Part shown: positions 55,401 through 62,828 of the stretch, piece after piece
Layout of the letters: each line of letters opens with the position of its first letter
Numbering within the stretch: the stretch's first letter is position 1
DNA from: Bacillota bacterium
GTDB lineage: Bacteria > Bacillota > Clostridia > Lachnospirales > Lachnospiraceae
Length of the DNA stretch: 64,000 bases
Assembly (NCBI GenBank): GCA_023390555.1
Contig: JAEWCQ010000021.1
Coordinates: forward strand, 124,001 to 188,000
Reading direction: 5' to 3'
Notes under the pieces: model-generated
The model's input: only the letters and a program-made list of their open reading frames with translations
Told to the model about the DNA's origin: nothing
Database searches by the model: none
Position numbers and translations under genes: made by a program

Positions 55401-55686
55401 CCTCCAGCAGCTCGTCCAGAAGCTCCTCCAGACTTTTTCCGGAAATAAATTCAAAATATACCCCGTCATCTTTTTTTTCACAGAAATTGATTTCCAGAGG
55501 AGTATCGGCAAAATCATCTCTCAGAAATTCATAACAGGTCTTCAGATTTTCAATATGTGCGCCTGCAGCTTTTGTCTGCGGCACCTTTCGCACCGTTTTT
55601 TTCCCATGTTCCTCTAAAATGTCGGTACGAATCTGAAAGCTCGATGCCCTCTCTGTAGAAAATTTTGAATAGATCAATTGATTCAT
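52459..55686 (-). CDS. Kinase-like/tandem GT2 fusion protein
   Basis: 1075 residues in four parts. Residues 1-290: an atypical kinase-like fold with VRKVPQ (candidate ATP Lys), VYFEFISGKSLEELL (hinge), TDIDMIFSNLIV (catalytic loop with Asp and Asn) and LLDYEWTF (metal Asp). About 290-410: linker. About 415-535: a beta-rich unit with a GWA motif, REDVNEIYG and TGFIL, matching the accessory units of the protein at 6079. From about 545: two GT2 domains (LISIVIPAYNTPAVF, FSDHDDV; LVTILIPNKDQAETL, LLNNDVEIM, YNDVDYCLKVRETG). It overlaps the methyltransferase gene as ATGA. The kinase call is from motif pattern only. Confidence 0.85.
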   Translation of the reverse strand: MNQLIYSKFSTERASSFQIRTDILEEHGKKTVRKVPQTKAAGAHIENLKTCYEFLRDDFADTPLEINFCEKKDDGVYFEFISGKSLEELLDELLEAERYEEMEQLMHHFFAVILKDESLRPFEETEEFREVFGTLELAGHFESRRLTDIDMIFSNLIVQDGRYHLLDYEWTFLFPVPVKFVIYRCLHYYVLGSQKRSILSLDHYFEEYRITKVEQEAFAVMEEHFQRYVTAGYVPMRAIMEEISPGSEDINRLVEAAYYLQVYRDYGEGFAESESEKLLFDRNCPIVERDVHLIPELKQVRIDPFPQACIFEVMEVSIAGEAVDYTTNSIPLGTNLFLSETEDPQMCISLNLEEACSLHLVLHVSRLDLFAADSLKKLRPDCCPEQPEQQLALEQPEKQEETSVMKRKKTLVYHIDRIEKTPEEGRIFGWAVSGMTDEVEISVETRDGAPIEARIETYAREDVNEIYGLKKECKTGFILHITLSQIHGGYVKVLFCADGKTASEVYKDRELWRSDYVNWIEAQNPGQETQRTQRGHKFAEMPLISIVIPAYNTPAVFLKELLASIQAQTYSNWELCLSDASTKTQVKRIVGKYAKKDSRIRYIRLEENRGISENTNAAMEQAKGDWILFSDHDDVLCADALYEIVAKINEDDGIDAVYTDEDKMNADGDVFFDPTCKTEYNLTMLRNYNYITHIFAVKRQLLNEVGLLRAEYDGAQDYDFVLRCCEKANRIGHVAKILYHWRAHMNSTAGNSESKEYAYEAGRKALEAHYKRMGIPAEVTLAKMKGHYHTEFAVKGTPLVTILIPNKDQAETLDICIRSIEEKSSYSNYEILIIENNSEEQDTFDYYQKRTAQDERVHVITWEGEFNYSAIHNFAVKYAKGEYLILLNNDVEIMSGNWMESMLGYCQQEDVGIVGAKLLYPDDTVQHAGVIVGIGGIAGHIFYGAQGDSCGYCTWLATSHEMSCVTAACLMTKKSVYEKVDGMDELFRVAYNDVDYCLKVRETGYKVIYDADIWAYHYESKTRGYDTTPEKSERLKKEADRLTSKWKEFLQKGDPYYNRNLTLDAADCALKPIDN

Positions 55687-56549
55687 GACTGTCTCTTCTC
55701 CATTATATAGAAATATGAATTTGAAAAAAACGGAAATAACCCATGTTCCAGAATCAGATCCAGACCCTTTGTCTCGTCAAACAGATGCAGTCTTTTTCCA
55801 TAGATGTCATTGCCGTTCAGATTCAGTTCCCCTTTTTTCGGTAGAAACTGCGGAGAATAGATGGTCATCGGGAAGCGATAATCCGGATACGGATAATATT
55901 CGCTGATTTCAAATTCCGACATTCTGCCAAACAGATCCTGCATTTCCAAGGAGGTAAAAGTACGTTCCCCATGCGCTCCCGTTTTTCCCTCTATTCCGCC
56001 GAAATACGCTCCGCTGTATTCTTCCATGGCGCCTGCAAAATACTTATATCCCATGCGGTTTTCCACAGCCAGAACCATTTTTCCCGCCTGATTCAGTCTG
56101 CCGGAAAGTGCTCGCAGCAGGGAAAACGGTGCCTGCGCCTCCTCTTTTGCATCAATATAGCAACAGGCTTTGGCAAAAGCCGAACCAACAAAAATCATAT
56201 CGTACGTTTGATTTGGCAGATTCTCCAGTTTTCCGGTCACATATTCAATATTATCATGCGCTCTGTTGCGAGTCCGGTTGACTGTCTGATAATCGGACAA
56301 CTGTTCAAGGCAGGTCACTTTGCATGCCTGCCCCGAAAAATAAGAAGTCAATGCCCCGCACTCGCTCCCAACCTCAAGAATCGTTTTATCTTTCCATCCG
56401 TCATACCAGGAAATCAGATTCTTTCGGAGCGGAGAAAAATGATAGAACACCTCCGGACTGCGGTAAATAGAAACCACCTGATCCATTTCTTCTTCCGAAT
56501 ATTCACTTGCGATTTTCAACAACAGCTCCACCTGTGTTTTTTCACTCAT
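55683..56549 (-). CDS. Class I SAM-dependent methyltransferase
   Basis: 288 residues. A helical N-terminus, then a Rossmann fold with ILEVGSECGALTSYF (SAM-binding ExGxxxG), VTCLEQLSDYQ, MIFVGSAFAKA, LAVENRMGYKYFAG, PYPDYRFP and a C-terminal FYIMEK. It overlaps both neighbours by ATGA: the Wzt above and the kinase-like fusion below. Methyltransferase followed by kinase is the domain order of WbdD, the chain terminator of Gram-negative ABC-exported O-antigens, so methylation of a chain end or terminal phosphate is a reasonable idea. It could equally methylate a sugar internally. Confidence 0.8.
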   Translation of the reverse strand: MSEKTQVELLLKIASEYSEEEMDQVVSIYRSPEVFYHFSPLRKNLISWYDGWKDKTILEVGSECGALTSYFSGQACKVTCLEQLSDYQTVNRTRNRAHDNIEYVTGKLENLPNQTYDMIFVGSAFAKACCYIDAKEEAQAPFSLLRALSGRLNQAGKMVLAVENRMGYKYFAGAMEEYSGAYFGGIEGKTGAHGERTFTSLEMQDLFGRMSEFEISEYYPYPDYRFPMTIYSPQFLPKKGELNLNGNDIYGKRLHLFDETKGLDLILEHGLFPFFSNSYFYIMEKRQS

Positions 56550-57826
56550 CCCGTTATCCTTTCCACATTAACAGAGGAATTCATATCATAGAAACCAACG
56601 GTATTTTTATCCGAAACCACGATAATACTGCAGACATCATACAGTCTGTGATATGCATGAAACTCTCCATCCTGGTATCCGGTACAACTGATAGACAACA
56701 GATATTCGCCTCCCTGCAAAGACATCTTCTGGCTGAATTCCGCCACAAACACGTCACCGGGATTTGCGGTTCCGACACTGACCTTTTCAAACATTGTATT
56801 CGTGCCCGTGATGGCAACACCCTTAATATTTTTAAAGGAATAAGTAAAAATCGGTTCTTCAATTTTTGTATGGAAACAGACCTTACTCTTAATCGTAAAA
56901 CTTGTTCCCTTCTCAATGGAATTCGTCAGATCTCCTTCTTCATCCAGAATTGCGAAATCGATGATTTCTGCCTGACCCGTTCCGTATTCATCCAGCTTGG
57001 GATTGATTGGAAAGTGATTCTTCCATGCGGACGTCTGTGCCTCTCCGATATGACTCTGCTGTACAAATGCATTGCTGCCATCATCCCCCTGTTTTACGAT
57101 GATCTTTTTGTACATGCTGATCATTTCCTTCGGAGTCCCCTCCGCTTTCTTCACACCTTTATTTAAAAGTACAACACGGTCGCAATACTGGCTGATGCTG
57201 CTCAGATCATGACTGACAAACAGGATTGTCTTTCCAAGTTTCTTAAATTCCTGAAATTTCTTATAGCACTTTGTCTGAAAAAACACATCTCCGACAGACA
57301 GTGCCTCATCCACGATCAGGATTTCCGGTTCAATATTGATTGCAACCGCGAATGCAAGACGTACAAACATACCGCTCGAATAGGTTTTCACCGGCTGGTA
57401 GACATAGTCACCGATATCGGCAAAATCGATAATGTCCTGTAATTTCGCGTCTACCTCTTCTCTTGTGAAGCCGCACATGGTTCCATTCAGGTAGATATTC
57501 TGGATTCCGGTATATTCCATATTAAAACCGGCTCCCAGCTCCAAAAGCGCGGAGATCCTTCCTTCTACGGCTACATTTCCGCCTGTTTCATTCAATACTC
57601 CCGTAATGATCTTTAAAATCGTTGATTTTCCGGAACCGTTCGTTCCGATAATCCCGACAGTCTCGCCTTTTTTTACATCGAACGAGACATCCCGCAGCGC
57701 ATAATGCTCCCGGTACAGTTCCTTCTTTTTTGACAACCCAAGCGCATCCCGCAGACGGTCTGTTGGTTTGTTATATAAGCGATATACTTTATCTACGTGT
57801 TCCACTTTAATTGCATATTCATCCAT
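56546..57826 (-). CDS. wzt: ABC exporter ATPase with cargo-binding domain (Wzt)
   Basis: 426 residues. ATPase half with GTNGSGKST, LLELGAGFNMEYTG, YSSGMFVRLAFA and ILIVDEALSVGD; then a linker and a 150-residue beta-sandwich C-terminal domain (about 270-426; EIIDFAILDEEGD, FTIKSKVCF, FVAEFSQKMSLQGGEYLLSIS). This is the Wzt arrangement in which the C-terminal domain recognises the capped end of the glycan. It is followed by the methyltransferase and kinase-like genes. Confidence 0.94.
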   Translation of the reverse strand: MDEYAIKVEHVDKVYRLYNKPTDRLRDALGLSKKKELYREHYALRDVSFDVKKGETVGIIGTNGSGKSTILKIITGVLNETGGNVAVEGRISALLELGAGFNMEYTGIQNIYLNGTMCGFTREEVDAKLQDIIDFADIGDYVYQPVKTYSSGMFVRLAFAVAINIEPEILIVDEALSVGDVFFQTKCYKKFQEFKKLGKTILFVSHDLSSISQYCDRVVLLNKGVKKAEGTPKEMISMYKKIIVKQGDDGSNAFVQQSHIGEAQTSAWKNHFPINPKLDEYGTGQAEIIDFAILDEEGDLTNSIEKGTSFTIKSKVCFHTKIEEPIFTYSFKNIKGVAITGTNTMFEKVSVGTANPGDVFVAEFSQKMSLQGGEYLLSISCTGYQDGEFHAYHRLYDVCSIIVVSDKNTVGFYDMNSSVNVERITG

Positions 57827-57844
57827 ATTTCTATCCCATCTCTT

Positions 57845-58681
57845 TTAGAGCACATCTGCAAAATGTACTCTCACCCTCTTAAATATTGTAGTACCCAGCC
57901 ACAAAAATACAATTGTGAAGATCCAAAAATACAGCGTCTGCCACGGATAATTCCAGAATCCTGTTTTGTAAATGACAGAGTTGCGGTATCCGTTTACAAT
58001 ATAATACATCGGATTCAGCTTCAAAATGGTAAGGACCACCGGTGACATATCACTCTTCATGGAATCGAGATTCCACATGATCGGCGTAATCCAGACACCA
58101 ACCTGCAATATAATATTGATAATCTGGCTCATGTCACGAAAAAATACTACAATCGCACTTGTTGCGTAAGCCAGACCCGTTACCAGCGCAATCATACAGA
58201 ACGCATAATAGATAATCTGCAATGTATAGAGATCCGGCTCAAAGCCGTATACCCAGCATACCACAATTGTCAATGCCAGAAAGAAAAAATGCACGAACAG
58301 GGCAGATATTACTTTTACCACCGGCAGAATACTGATCTTAAACACTACTTTCTTTACCAGATAACTGTACTCCATCAGTGCATTCGTACCACCGATAATC
58401 GCATCCTGAAAAAAGAACCATGGCATCAGTCCTGCCATCAGCCAGCAGACGAACGGCACATTGATTCCCTGCCTCGTCTGTGACCCCGGTGTATGGAGTG
58501 CTTTTTCAAATACAAACCAATATACGAAAACCGTAACGAGCGGTTGTATAAAGGCCCAAATGGTTCCGAGATAGACACCTGCAAATCTCGTTTTAAAATC
58601 ACTCTTTGAGAGAGACCAGATCAGTTTCCGGTCACGGTAAATCTCCACCGGATTGATTTTACTGTTAATTTCTGAAGTCAT
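57845..58681 (-). CDS. wzm: ABC exporter permease (Wzm)
   Basis: 278 residues, six membrane segments, ABC-2 type: SLSKSDFKTRFAGVYLGTIW, WAFIQPLVTVFVYW, TSAIVVFFRDMSQI. These are Wzm/TagG signatures. ATG at 58681 follows GAGG by 8 bases, directly beyond the rmlC stop; a longer frame to 58777 lies inside rmlC. It forms the channel with the Wzt encoded next. Confidence 0.94.
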   Translation of the reverse strand: MTSEINSKINPVEIYRDRKLIWSLSKSDFKTRFAGVYLGTIWAFIQPLVTVFVYWFVFEKALHTPGSQTRQGINVPFVCWLMAGLMPWFFFQDAIIGGTNALMEYSYLVKKVVFKISILPVVKVISALFVHFFFLALTIVVCWVYGFEPDLYTLQIIYYAFCMIALVTGLAYATSAIVVFFRDMSQIINIILQVGVWITPIMWNLDSMKSDMSPVVLTILKLNPMYYIVNGYRNSVIYKTGFWNYPWQTLYFWIFTIVFLWLGTTIFKRVRVHFADVL

Positions 58682-58683
58682 GC

Positions 58684-59253
58684 TTATTTCCTCGTGTATT
58701 CTTTGATCCCATTCCAGACTCTGTCCTTGTCGGATAAAATCAGATCTGCTTCGGTCATTCCCTCCGGCATCGGCCATTCTACTCCGATATCCGGGTCATT
58801 CCACAACAGACCGCCCTCATCATTCGGATGATAAAAATCGGTTACTTTATAGCTGAACTCCGCATACTCAGACAACACGATGAAACCATGTGCAAAGCCC
58901 TTTGGAATAAAAAACTGTTTTTTATTTTCAGCAGAAAGCGTGACACCAAACCATTTTCCAAAGGTCTTCGATCCCTCTCTCAAGTCGACGGCCACATCAA
59001 ATACCTCACCGTTTACCACGCGTACCAGCTTGTCCTGCGGGAAATGAAGCTGAAAATGCAGTCCGCGCAATACCCCCTTCTTGGAAGAGGACTGATTGTC
59101 CTGTACAAAATCGCAGTCGATTCCTGCTTCTCTGAAATCATTATAATTATAGGTCTCCATAAAATATCCGCGTTCGTCCCCGAATACGGCTGGCTCAATT
59201 ACCTTCAGTCCTACAATTCCATTACAATCATCCGTAACTTTAATCTTACCCAT
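58684..59253 (-). CDS. rmlC: dTDP-4-dehydrorhamnose 3,5-epimerase
   Basis: 189-residue cupin enzyme of the dTDP-L-rhamnose pathway: DERGYFMETYNY, FVQDNQSSSKKGVLRGLHFQ (His base), VAVDLREGSKTFGKW, FFIPKGFAHGF (second His/Phe set) and a C-terminal LILSDKDR. Full length. It follows the rmlA gene across a 235-base gap containing repeats. The ribosome site is weak (AAAGAGAG, far upstream). rmlB and rmlD are not in the window, so the pathway must be completed elsewhere. Confidence 0.96.
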   Translation of the reverse strand: MGKIKVTDDCNGIVGLKVIEPAVFGDERGYFMETYNYNDFREAGIDCDFVQDNQSSSKKGVLRGLHFQLHFPQDKLVRVVNGEVFDVAVDLREGSKTFGKWFGVTLSAENKKQFFIPKGFAHGFIVLSEYAEFSYKVTDFYHPNDEGGLLWNDPDIGVEWPMPEGMTEADLILSDKDRVWNGIKEYTRK

Positions 59254-59287
59254 TATCTTCTATCTCTCTTTCCTTTGCTGTCTCATT

Positions 59288-59359
59288 GCCCTCACTAATC
59301 TCACAGAACGCCCTCGCACTAAATTCAATCTTCGCCTTCAACTCGATTTCATTCAGTTG
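59288..59359 (-). repeat. 72-bp direct repeat, copy 1
   Basis: Matches 59409-59480 with two mismatches in 72 bases, at an offset of 121 bases. Read on the minus strand it is open and gives a peptide starting QLNEIELKAKIEFS. The offset is not a multiple of three, so the two copies read that peptide in different frames. A third, weaker relative lies between them at about 59372-59408. Confidence 0.9.
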
Positions 59360-59408
59360 ACTTTCTGTTGTAGTTCTGTTCGCTAACTTCGGTCTTCGCC
59401 TTCGGCTC

Positions 59409-59480
59409 GCCCTCACTAATCTCACAGAACGCCCTCGCACTAAATTCAATCTTCGCCTTCAGCTCGATTTCATTAAGTTG
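59409..59480 (-). repeat. 72-bp direct repeat, copy 2
   Basis: Second copy of the repeat, 8 bases after the rmlA stop on the minus strand. Differences from copy 1 are one G/A in the middle and one A/C near the end. Likely a small dispersed element or a duplication remnant. Confidence 0.9.
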
Positions 59481-59488
59481 CTTTCGGG

Positions 59489-60367
59489 CTATAAGCCCTG
59501 TGCAATCTCCATCAGATACTGGCCGTACTCTGTTTTCAGAAGCGGCTGTGCAAGCTCGATCAGCTGCTCCTTATCAATAAATCCTCTCTTGTAAGCAATT
59601 TCCTCAATACAGGAGATGTATAATCCCTGACGTTTTTGGAATGCAGACACGAAATCTGCCGCTGCAAGAAGCATATCGTGATTTCCGGTATCCAGCCATG
59701 CAAATCCGCGCCCTAAAGTCTCTACCGATAAAGTCCCCCGGTTCAGATACTCGTTGTTCACACTTGTGATTTCGATCTCACCGCGTGCAGAAGGCTTTAC
59801 ATTCTTTGCAATATCCACGACGCTGTTATCATAAAAATAGAGACCAGGTACCGCATAGTTTGACTTCGGCTCTGCCGGTTTCTCCTCGATGGATAAAGCC
59901 TTGCCGTTTTCATCAAATTCTACTACACCATATTCCCGCGGGTCCCTTACATAATATCCGAATATCGTAGCTCCGCCGTCTTTCTCCACACGCTCTGCAG
60001 CAGACCGCAGCACTTTTGAAAAGCTCTGACCATAGAAAATATTATCTCCCAATACCAGTGCAGCCGCATCTTTCCCGATAAACTCCTCACCGATGATAAA
60101 TGCATCCGCAAGTCCTCTCGGCTGTTCCTGAATCGCATATTCAAAACGCATTCCTAACTGTGAGCCGTCTCCAAGCAGTTCTTCAAATACCGGAATATCT
60201 CTCGGTGTGGAGATGATCAATACCTCACGGATTCCTGCCAACATCAGTGTAGACAGCGGATAATAGATCATTGGTTTGTCATATACCGGCATAATTTGTT
60301 TGGATATTGCCTTTGTCAATGGATATAAACGTGTTCCGGAACCTCCGGCAAGAATAATTCCCTTCAT
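59489..60367 (-). CDS. rmlA: Glucose-1-phosphate thymidylyltransferase
   Basis: 292-residue nucleotidyltransferase, first step of dTDP-L-rhamnose synthesis: GGSGTRLYPLTKAISKQIMPVYDKPMI-type start (read in two parts), QEQPRGLADAF, GDNIFYG, EEKPAEPKSNYAVPGLYFYD, GRGFAWLDTG. Length and motifs are those of RmlA. ATG at 60367 follows AAGGAG by 11 bases. Own promoter at 60436-60464. Head of the ABC-glycan operon. Confidence 0.97.
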   Translation of the reverse strand: MKGIILAGGSGTRLYPLTKAISKQIMPVYDKPMIYYPLSTLMLAGIREVLIISTPRDIPVFEELLGDGSQLGMRFEYAIQEQPRGLADAFIIGEEFIGKDAAALVLGDNIFYGQSFSKVLRSAAERVEKDGGATIFGYYVRDPREYGVVEFDENGKALSIEEKPAEPKSNYAVPGLYFYDNSVVDIAKNVKPSARGEIEITSVNNEYLNRGTLSVETLGRGFAWLDTGNHDMLLAAADFVSAFQKRQGLYISCIEEIAYKRGFIDKEQLIELAQPLLKTEYGQYLMEIAQGL

Positions 60368-60435
60368 GTGAATTTCTTCTCCTTCTCATATATACTTTTC
60401 TTGTTTAGACATATTTTCACTTAGTAAACTGTAAT

Positions 60436-60464
60436 ATTATACCATACCTTTCTTTACTTTTCAC
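60436..60464 (-). promoter_or_regulatory. Promoter of rmlA operon
   Basis: GTGAAA (60464-60459), 17 bases, TATAAT (60441-60436) with TGG before it (extended -10) on the minus strand, 68 bases before rmlA. It diverges from the plus-strand promoter at 60476. Confidence 0.65.
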
Positions 60465-60475
60465 CCTTAAATTTC

Positions 60476-60504
60476 TTTAAATTCTTCTGAAGATTCGTTA
60501 TAAT
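60476..60504 (+). promoter_or_regulatory. Promoter of plus-strand GT2
   Basis: TTTAAA (60476-60481), 17 bases, TATAAT (60499-60504) on the plus strand, about 30 bases before the GT2 start. Confidence 0.6.
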
Positions 60505-60535
60505 GTTATGTATTCCATACAAAAGGAGCATTCTT

Positions 60536-61465
60536 ATGACAAATCCAAAAGTAAATATCCTTCTTGCAACTTATAACGGAACCAGGTTTCTAAAAGCCCA
60601 GCTGGACAGTCTGCTGGCACAGACTTATGAGCATATCTCGATCTATATAAGAGATGACGGTTCATCGGATGATACGGTGGAACTGATTCGGCAATATCAG
60701 AAGTCCAATTCCTCAGATAAACAGATCATTCTTCTGGACAACCATGGAAAAAATCTCAGATGTCCGGGCTCCTTTTATCAGATTCTGCGCGAATGTGAAC
60801 CGGCGGACTACTATGCCTTTTGTGACCAGGACGATATCTGGTATCCGGATAAAATCAAATGGGCTGTGGAAGAGCTGACTGCCGCACCGGAACACTCTCT
60901 TCCGCTTGTCTATTTTTCTGGCTATGAGTACTATACGGACGACGGCACCTTTCTGCGCCACTCTCCAAAGCAGAAGTCATCGATTGGTTTAACGGATGTG
61001 CTTTACTACACACCCGCCTCCGGTTTTGTCCTCGTGTTCAATGAATGTGCCAGACAGGAACTGATTCTGAATGTAGATCCCGGTCAGGAGCTTCATGACA
61101 GGTGGCTGCTGCGCGGCGCCGCATGCTTCGGGAATATCATTTCTGATCCGCGCTATTCCGCAACCCATATCCGTCATGCCGATGCGGTCACCGCCGAAGA
61201 TTCCAGCGATGCCAATCTGATCAGAAGCTTCCTTCAAAACGAGATCTGCGGAACTGCCATGACAGACAGCAAAGCATATCTGCGCCATTTCTATGAAGTA
61301 TACGAAAGCCGGCTTTCCGACCGTGACAAAAACATACTGAAATTGTTCATCCGCCCGAACAGCCTTTCTGTTCAGCTGAGAAAGCTGTTTTATCCGCACG
61401 CGCTGCGTGCCAGACCGGCCGGTGAAATTGCAATTCGCATCCTGTTTCTGTTAAACAGAATCTAG
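60536..61465 (+). CDS. GT2 glycosyltransferase, rhamnosyltransferase-like
   Basis: 309-residue family 2 enzyme, same subfamily as the gene at 838: NILLATYNGTRFLKAQLDSL, IRDDGSSDDT, CDQDDIWYPDK, ELHDRWLLRG and a late HIRHADAV. Likely donor dTDP-rhamnose, supported by rmlA lying divergently next to it. The ATG at 60536 follows AAAGGAG by 7 bases; an upstream in-frame ATG at 60503 overlaps the -10 box and is rejected. Convergent with the cfa gene, 22 bases apart with no clear terminator. Confidence 0.88.
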   Translation: MTNPKVNILLATYNGTRFLKAQLDSLLAQTYEHISIYIRDDGSSDDTVELIRQYQKSNSSDKQIILLDNHGKNLRCPGSFYQILRECEPADYYAFCDQDDIWYPDKIKWAVEELTAAPEHSLPLVYFSGYEYYTDDGTFLRHSPKQKSSIGLTDVLYYTPASGFVLVFNECARQELILNVDPGQELHDRWLLRGAACFGNIISDPRYSATHIRHADAVTAEDSSDANLIRSFLQNEICGTAMTDSKAYLRHFYEVYESRLSDRDKNILKLFIRPNSLSVQLRKLFYPHALRARPAGEIAIRILFLLNRI

Positions 61466-61487
61466 GAACACCGTCCGCCCTGATGCT

Positions 61488-62651
61488 TCAATACCACCGT
61501 ACTGCAGGCAGATCGTTATTGATTCCATTTGACATTAAAACCTGATGCAGATCAATAATCCCATTGTGGAAGGTTGCCGCGCAAGCCGAGAGATACAAAT
61601 CCCACATGCGGACAAATTTCTCATCGAACTGCTTGCGCACCTCATCGATATGCTCTCTGTAATTTTTCTCCCAGCACAGCAGCGTACGATTATAATGCAT
61701 TCTCAGATTTTCCACATCCAGTGTATGGAATTTGTCCTCCGCCGCATAGGAAAGAATTTCGCGTAAACTTGGAACCACTCCGCCCGGAAATATATACTTT
61801 TTAATCCACGGGTCACCCGGATGTTCCTCCAATGCACTGATAAAATGCAGAAGGAACAGCCCTCCCGGCTTCATGATTTTATGCACACTGTCCAGGAACA
61901 ACTGGTAATTGTCCCGCCCCACATGCTCCAGCATGCCTACGCTTACCACGCGGTCAAACTGCTGCTTTAGCTTTGGAAGATCCCGGTAATCCATGAGCTT
62001 TACAGTCAGTAGATCTTCCAGCCCCTCTTCCCGGATACGCTTTTCAGATTCCTTAAACTGCTCCTCACTGAGTGTAATTCCGATTCCATGTACTTTGTAT
62101 TTCCTGGCTGCCTCTATCAGCAGATAGCCCCAGCCGCATCCGATATCCAGAAGTGTCATTCCCTCCTGAAGATACAATTTCTTTAAGATATAATCCACCT
62201 TATTTTCCTGCGCCTGCAAAAGCGTATCATCATCATGGCAGAAATATCCGCAGGAATAGCTCATGGTCTCATCCAGCCAAAGTTTGTAAAAGTCATTTCC
62301 GATGTCATAGTGACTACTTACCTCTTTCTTCTGGTTTTTCTTTGTAGTTGCAGAAAACATCAGCTTTTTGAGTGCCCCCTCATCGGTGGAGAATTTCCCC
62401 ATCTGACCGAGGAAGTGATCAAGTGCCTGATAGATGTCTCCTTCAATCTCCAGATCCCCATTCATATATGCTTCTCCAAGGGCAAGGGATGTGCTTTTCA
62501 TCAGTTCTTTCATCGGAATCATTTTACGGAAATTCACCGTAAAGGTCGGAATTCCTTCTCCGATTTGGTAATCTTTTTCATCCATCCTGACTAAGAATGG
62601 ATATTCATCAAACTTTTTCAAAAATGGTATCAGGACATTTTCTTCCAGCAT
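61488..62651 (-). CDS. cfa: Cyclopropane-fatty-acyl-phospholipid synthase
   Basis: 387-residue enzyme that methylates double bonds of membrane phospholipid acyl chains with SAM. N-terminal lipid-binding region, then SHYDIGNDFYKLWLDETMSYS, LLDIGCGWGYLLIEAA (SAM loop), VSVGMLEHVGRDNY and the C-terminal HYNRTLLCWEKNY. All typical of Cfa. ATG at 62651 follows GGAGG by 7 bases. Housekeeping gene outside the glycan locus proper. Confidence 0.95.
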   Translation of the reverse strand: MLEENVLIPFLKKFDEYPFLVRMDEKDYQIGEGIPTFTVNFRKMIPMKELMKSTSLALGEAYMNGDLEIEGDIYQALDHFLGQMGKFSTDEGALKKLMFSATTKKNQKKEVSSHYDIGNDFYKLWLDETMSYSCGYFCHDDDTLLQAQENKVDYILKKLYLQEGMTLLDIGCGWGYLLIEAARKYKVHGIGITLSEEQFKESEKRIREEGLEDLLTVKLMDYRDLPKLKQQFDRVVSVGMLEHVGRDNYQLFLDSVHKIMKPGGLFLLHFISALEEHPGDPWIKKYIFPGGVVPSLREILSYAAEDKFHTLDVENLRMHYNRTLLCWEKNYREHIDEVRKQFDEKFVRMWDLYLSACAATFHNGIIDLHQVLMSNGINNDLPAVRWY

Positions 62652-62766
62652 TGTGCTACCTCCTTCTTTCTACTGTCTAGTCTTCCCAATATTATGCAGA
62701 ATGTATCATTCTGTATCTTTTTTGATTATCGGAATAAATGATCCTATTGTTAACACTGTATCGCAA

Positions 62767-62810
62767 ACAGGTCGTCAATATGACTTTTCTCTGTCATATT
62801 GACGACCTGT
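62767..62810 (-). terminator. Perfect 18-bp hairpin after MetE-like gene
   Basis: ACAGGTCGTCAATATGAC (62767-62784) pairs perfectly with 62793-62810 around an 8-base loop. On the minus strand it lies 19 bases after the MetE-like stop and is followed by TTTGCG, a short U-tract only. Probably a terminator or mRNA 3' stabiliser; the weak U-tract lowers confidence. Confidence 0.6.
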
Positions 62811-62828
62811 CTGTGGTCGGAATCGTTC

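Larger units (their letters stand above)
59254..59488. other. rmlA-rmlC intergenic region with repeats
   Basis: 235 bases without a supported gene between rmlA and rmlC. It holds two near-identical 72-base direct repeats, a third degenerate partial copy between them, and next to the rmlA stop a small hairpin (GGGCTTATAGCCC, about 59487-59499) without a U-tract. No promoter or terminator convincing enough to call. Confidence 0.7.

Noticed and set aside
59246..59449. 67-codon open frame across the 72-bp repeats
   Set aside because: No ribosome site or conserved family. The repeat copies read the same peptide in different frames, and the frame overlaps the rmlC start.
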